Of a stretch of 64,000 bases of DNA, positions 61,895 to 64,000 are shown piece by piece. The DNA lies in contig OW285195.1 in assembly GCA_935421135.1 (NCBI GenBank), positions 372,001 to 436,000 of the forward strand, given 5' to 3'. Below the pieces are notes generated by a model. It was not told where the DNA came from, did not search any database, and worked only from the letters and a program-made list of their open reading frames with translations. The translations under genes were made by a program, and so were the position numbers. The DNA is from Bugulina stolonifera (taxonomy: Eukaryota > Bryozoa > Gymnolaemata > Cheilostomatida > Bugulidae). Numbering within the stretch: the stretch's first letter is position 1; every line of letters starts with the position of its first letter.

Positions 61895-64000
61895 TTCTAT
61901 GCATAGAATACATAGATTGCATTCTATGCTTGGAATATATTGATCACATAGAATGCATTCTATGAACTATATACATTCCATGTAATCTATGCGTTCTATG
62001 CATAGAATACATTCTATGCACTCTATGCATTCCATGTAAGCTATGCGTTCTATGCATAGAATAAATAGAATACATTGATTACGTAGAAGGCATTGTATGT
62101 GATCAATGTATTTTATGCATTCTATGCATAGACTACATAGATTGCATTCTATGCATAGAATATATTGATCACATAGAATGCATTCTGTGCACTCTATACA
62201 TTCCATGTAATCTATGCGTTCTATGCATAGAATAGATTCTATGCACTCTATGCATTCCATGTAATCTATGCACTCTATGCATAGAATACATAGATTGCAT
62301 TCTATGCATTCTATGCATAGAATACATAGAAGACATAGAATGCATTATGTGCATAGAATACTTATAATTCTATATCTTCCATGTGTTCTATGCATCATTC
62401 TATGCATAGAATACATAGAATACATAGAAGACATAGAATGCATAAAATGCGTTCCACGTAATCTATGCACTCTATGCATAGAATACATAGAACTCTATGT
62501 CTTCTATGTATTCTATGCATTCTATGCATGGAATATATGGAATACATAGGTTGCATTCTATGCACTCTATGCATTCCTTGTAATCTATGCATTCTATGTA
62601 TTCTATGGTATTGATGCATAGAGTACTTTTTATGCATAGAATGCATAGAATACATTTATCACAAAGAATGCATTCTATGCACTCTATGCATCCCATGTAA
62701 TCTATGCATTTTATGCGTAGAATACATAGATTGCATTCGATGCATTCTATGCATGAAATACATAGAAGACATAGAAGACATAGAATGCATAGAATGCGTT
62801 CCATGTAATCTATGCACTCTATGCATAGAATACATAGATTGCATTCTATGCATTCGATGCATAGAATACATAGAATACATTGATTACATACAATGCCTTC
62901 TATGTAATCAATGTATTCTATGCATTCTATGCATAGAATACATAGATTGCATTCTATGCATAGAATATATTGATCACATAAAATGCGTTCGATGCACTAT
63001 ATACATTCCATGTAATCTATGCGTTCTATGCATAGAATACATTCTATGCACTCTATGCATTCCATGTAATCTATGCGTTCTATGCATAGAATGCATAAAA
63101 TACATTGATTACATACAATGCCTTCTATGTAATCAATGTATTCTATGTATTCTATGCATAGAATACATAGATTGCATTCTATGCATAGAATATATTGATC
63201 ACATTGAATGCATTCTGTGCACTCTATACATTCCATGTATTCTATGCGTTCTATGCATAGAATACATTCTATGCATTCCATGTAATCTATGCATTCTATG
63301 CATAGAATACATAAATTGCATTCTCTGCATTCTATGCATAGAATACATAGAAGACATAGAAGGTATAGAATGCATAGAATGCGTTCCATGTAATCTATGC
63401 ACTCTGTGCAAAGAATACATAGAATTCTATGTCTTCTATGTATTCTATGCATTCTATGCATTCTATGCATAGAATATATTTTATGCACTCTATGCATTCC
63501 ATGTAATCCATGCATTCTATGCATAGAATACATAGATTGCATTCTATGCATTCGATGCATAGAATACATAGAATACATTGATTACATAGAAGGCATTGTA
63601 TGTAATCAATGTATTTTATGCATTCTATGCATAGAATACATAGATTGCATTCTATGCTTGGAATATATTGATCACTTAGAATGCATTCTATGAACTATAT
63701 ACATTCCATGTAATCTATGCGTTCTATGCATAGAATACATTCTATGCACTCTATGCATTCCATGTAAGCTATGCGTTCTATGCATAGAATAAATAGAATA
63801 CATTGATTACGTAGAAGGCATTGTATGTGATCAATGTATTTTATGCATTCTATGCATAGACTACATAGATTGCATTCTATGCATAGAATATATTGATCAC
63901 ATAGAATGCATTCTGTGCACTCTATACATTCCATGTAATCTATGCGTTCTATGCATAGAATACATTCTATGCACTATATGCATTCCATGTAATCTATGCG
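61895..64000. repeat. Satellite array 2, in register with array 1
   Basis: Same 9-bp motif family. It aligns to 23,374-25,479 at a constant offset of 38,521 with no net insertion or deletion, only scattered substitutions (for example near 62,234-62,273) and two inverted palindromes (62,875 and 63,084). It continues past the window. Confidence 0.95.
63084..63157. repeat. 74-bp inverted segment in satellite array 2
   Basis: Relative to the colinear positions 24,563-24,636 of array 1, the whole 74 bp from GCATAGAATGC to TTCTATGC is the exact reverse complement, including asymmetric variants outside the 16-bp arms (ATAAAATAC on the left, TATTCTATGTATTC on the right). The inversion is therefore larger than the 10-bp core. 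Confidence 0.85.

Overview
The window looks like animal nuclear DNA. It is AT-rich and intron-bearing, with GT..AG-bounded exons, large satellite arrays and scattered TACATGTA and TAGGCCTA palindromes. I see no bacterial-style operons, rRNA, tRNA or CRISPR. Fragments resembling thrombospondin type 1 (TSR) and von Willebrand C (VWC) modules point to a metazoan. A marine invertebrate such as a sponge is my guess, at low confidence.

Layout. (1) 1-33,878 is a satellite built from a 9-bp motif (CATTCTATG and its complement CATAGAATG), arranged in higher-order repeats and then in kilobase-scale tandem duplications (about 1.05, 1.73, 2.77, 3.10, 9.8 and 18.5 kb). (2) 33,879-61,894 is about 28 kb of non-satellite DNA. 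(3) 61,895-64,000 is the same satellite again, aligning without any net indel to 23,374-25,479 of the first array (constant offset 38,521).

Main result. The first array stops at a position equivalent to 23,377 and the second resumes at the equivalent of 23,374. The flanks are therefore in register with a 4-bp overlap (TTCT), as if one continuous array had been split. The 28-kb block carries 19-bp terminal inverted repeats matching at 17 of 19 positions (CTCAACGATGTTAAGGAAA on the left; CTCATCGATGTCAAGGAAA read inward from the right). I interpret it as a giant terminal-inverted-repeat insertion with a 2-4 bp target duplication. I recognise no transposase in it.

Inside the insertion: a tandem array of 14 full exon-like cassettes, 11 of them exactly 220 nt (35.9-42.3 kb), each encoding a six-cysteine module bounded by splice sites, with phases that forbid joining two copies; a TSR-like exon in phase with the cassettes (39.9 kb); a minus-strand three-exon gene with C2H2-like and CxxC motifs whose last exon runs into the cassette array (44.4-42.2 kb); a foldback-like inverted structure of about 525-bp tandem units (45.7-50.3 kb); a minus-strand three-exon SGNH-hydrolase-like gene lacking the expected catalytic His (52.6-51.6 kb); a small single-exon gene (53.9 kb); and several isolated exon candidates on both strands to 61.8 kb. 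The rest is AT-rich DNA in which I see no confident gene.

Exon calls rest on splice consensus, open frames and phase agreement read by eye. No homology search was possible, so single-exon candidates are tentative. The long Cys/Ile-rich or Met/His-rich reading frames across the satellite are by-products of a 9-bp repeat and are not annotated as genes.
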